Assembly: GCA_016873405.1 (NCBI GenBank)
Contig: VGXH01000097.1
Span: 1-6,818 of the forward strand
Source of the DNA: a bacterium
GTDB taxonomy: Bacteria; Krumholzibacteriota; Krumholzibacteria; LZORAL124-64-63
Length of the DNA: 6,818 nt
Direction of reading: 5' to 3'
The position numbers were made by a program, and so were the translations under genes. Shown one piece after another: positions 6,337 to 6,818 of the stretch; within the stretch, counting starts at the first letter, position 1, and each line of letters begins with the position of its first letter. Below the pieces are notes generated by a model. The model did not search any database, was not told the DNA's origin, and saw only the letters and a program-made list of their open reading frames with translations.

Positions 6337-6383
6337 CGGGCCCGCCGCTTCCACCGGGGAAGCGGCGGGCCCGTCGGCGTTTT
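6337..6383 (+). terminator. Strong intrinsic-type terminator after the peptidase gene
   Basis: A perfect 16-bp stem pairs CGGGCCCGCCGCTTCC (6337-6352) with GGAAGCGGCGGGCCCG (6358-6373) around a 5-nt loop. TTTT follows at 6380-6383, six bases after the stem. It lies 32 bp past the peptidase stop and is the strongest hairpin in the window. Confidence 0.8.
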
Positions 6384-6552
6384 CGGCCGTCGTGCGCATC
6401 GTGACAGGCTGCCCGTGACGGGAGCCGCCCGGCTATCTCTTTATCCATGACAAAGCCCGTCCGGAATTCCCGGCCGCCCGGGCCTTGGTCCGGATCACAA
6501 CCGAGCGCGGGCCGCACCTGTCCGCGCGCCGTCCCTGACCCATGGAGACGCC

Positions 6553-6818
6553 ATGCACCGCCACCATGTCCGCACCGCGCTCGCCGCCCTGGCAGCCGCT
6601 CTGCTGCTGCCCGCCATCGCCGCCCGCGCCGGCGATCTCTTCCTCTACGCCGAGAACCACACCTGGGGCCACATCCAGGGCGACGCCACAGCCCCCGGCC
6701 ACGGGGGCTGGATCGAAGGCCTCAGTTTCCAGCACGCGGTCTCGCTGCCCATCGGCCCGAACGGCGTGCCGAACGGGCCGGCGCGGACCACGCCGCTGAC
6801 CATCACAACGGCGCTTTT
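6553..6818 (+). CDS. Hcp-family (type VI secretion tube-like) protein with signal peptide, 3' truncated by window
   Basis: Eighty-eight codons are visible. The ATG at 6553 follows GGAG (6544-6547) at 5 nt; a nearby ATG at 6542 is in another frame and gives low-complexity text. Residues 1-26 form a clear Sec signal peptide: basic MHRHHVR, hydrophobic Ala/Leu core, cleavage near ARA-G. The mature part, starting DLFLYAE, matches the Hcp fold order: a first strand, an IQGD turn, the GHGGWIEGLSF strand, the HAVSLP strand, a P-x-x-G-x-P-x-G loop, then TPLTITTAL. EvpC/Hcp1-type proteins share this pattern. Hcp forms hexameric rings stacked as the type VI secretion tube and normally lacks a signal peptide, so export by Sec is odd. 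Orphan secreted Hcp-like proteins are a known annotation class, but their function is unclear. No other type VI gene is in the window. The upstream gap (6384-6552) shows no convincing promoter. Confidence 0.78.
   Translation, partial: MHRHHVRTALAALAAALLLPAIAARAGDLFLYAENHTWGHIQGDATAPGHGGWIEGLSFQHAVSLPIGPNGVPNGPARTTPLTITTAL

Noticed and set aside
4388..6418. 676-residue plus-strand frame inside the peptidase gene
   Set aside because: It is an out-of-frame, Arg-rich translation with no recognisable motifs, overlapping a well supported gene.
6401..6445. Promoter for the Hcp-like gene (GTGACG with TTTATC)
   Set aside because: The spacing is 19 bp and the -10 match is weak; this is not better than chance.
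6542..6799. 85-residue frame starting at ATG 6542
   Set aside because: It is a different frame from the Hcp-like gene, Ser/Pro/Arg-rich, and lacks the signal peptide and Hcp pattern seen from 6553.

Overview
This is a GC-rich bacterial fragment holding six genes, two of them cut by the window ends. The organism is probably an uncultured member of the FCB group or a related candidate phylum, such as Krumholzibacteriota or Eisenbacteria. That is inference from three things: a DNA topoisomerase VI subunit A tail (rare in bacteria), a secreted peptidase ending in a FlgD-Ig-like 'GVYFVR' tail common on exported proteins of such lineages, and a Sec-signal-bearing Hcp-like protein. No rRNA, tRNA, CRISPR array or insertion sequence was seen.

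Layout from left to right. Positions 1-359 are the C-terminal end of topoisomerase VI subunit A. Positions 360-667 are non-coding, with GC-rich imperfect repeats and two near-identical palindromes that look like operators. Positions 668-1273 encode a MarR-type regulator. A NUDIX hydrolase follows 58 bp later (1332-2012) and may be co-transcribed with it. On the minus strand, tail to tail with the NUDIX gene, lies a class I SAM-dependent methyltransferase (1846-2409). Its C-terminal third has no family resemblance and runs antisense into the NUDIX gene, so it looks truncated or decaying. Diverging from it is malate dehydrogenase (2612-3565), which has a strong Shine-Dalgarno site, a GC-rich downstream hairpin and an enlarged active-site loop.

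Directly after that hairpin is the best promoter in the window (TTGAGA, 17 bp spacer, TACAAT). It drives an 862-residue secreted M14 zinc carboxypeptidase with several C-terminal beta domains (3717-6305), closed by a perfect 16-bp hairpin terminator. The last gene (6553 to the right edge) encodes an Hcp-family protein with an N-terminal signal peptide.

Functionally the window is a mosaic rather than one pathway: DNA topology, a small regulator/NUDIX unit, central carbon metabolism (malate/oxaloacetate), and two exported proteins in separate transcription units. The points most worth a second look are the twin operators, the eroded methyltransferase, the malate dehydrogenase loop insertion and the exported Hcp-like protein. 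I see no convincing evidence of a wholly new multi-gene system.
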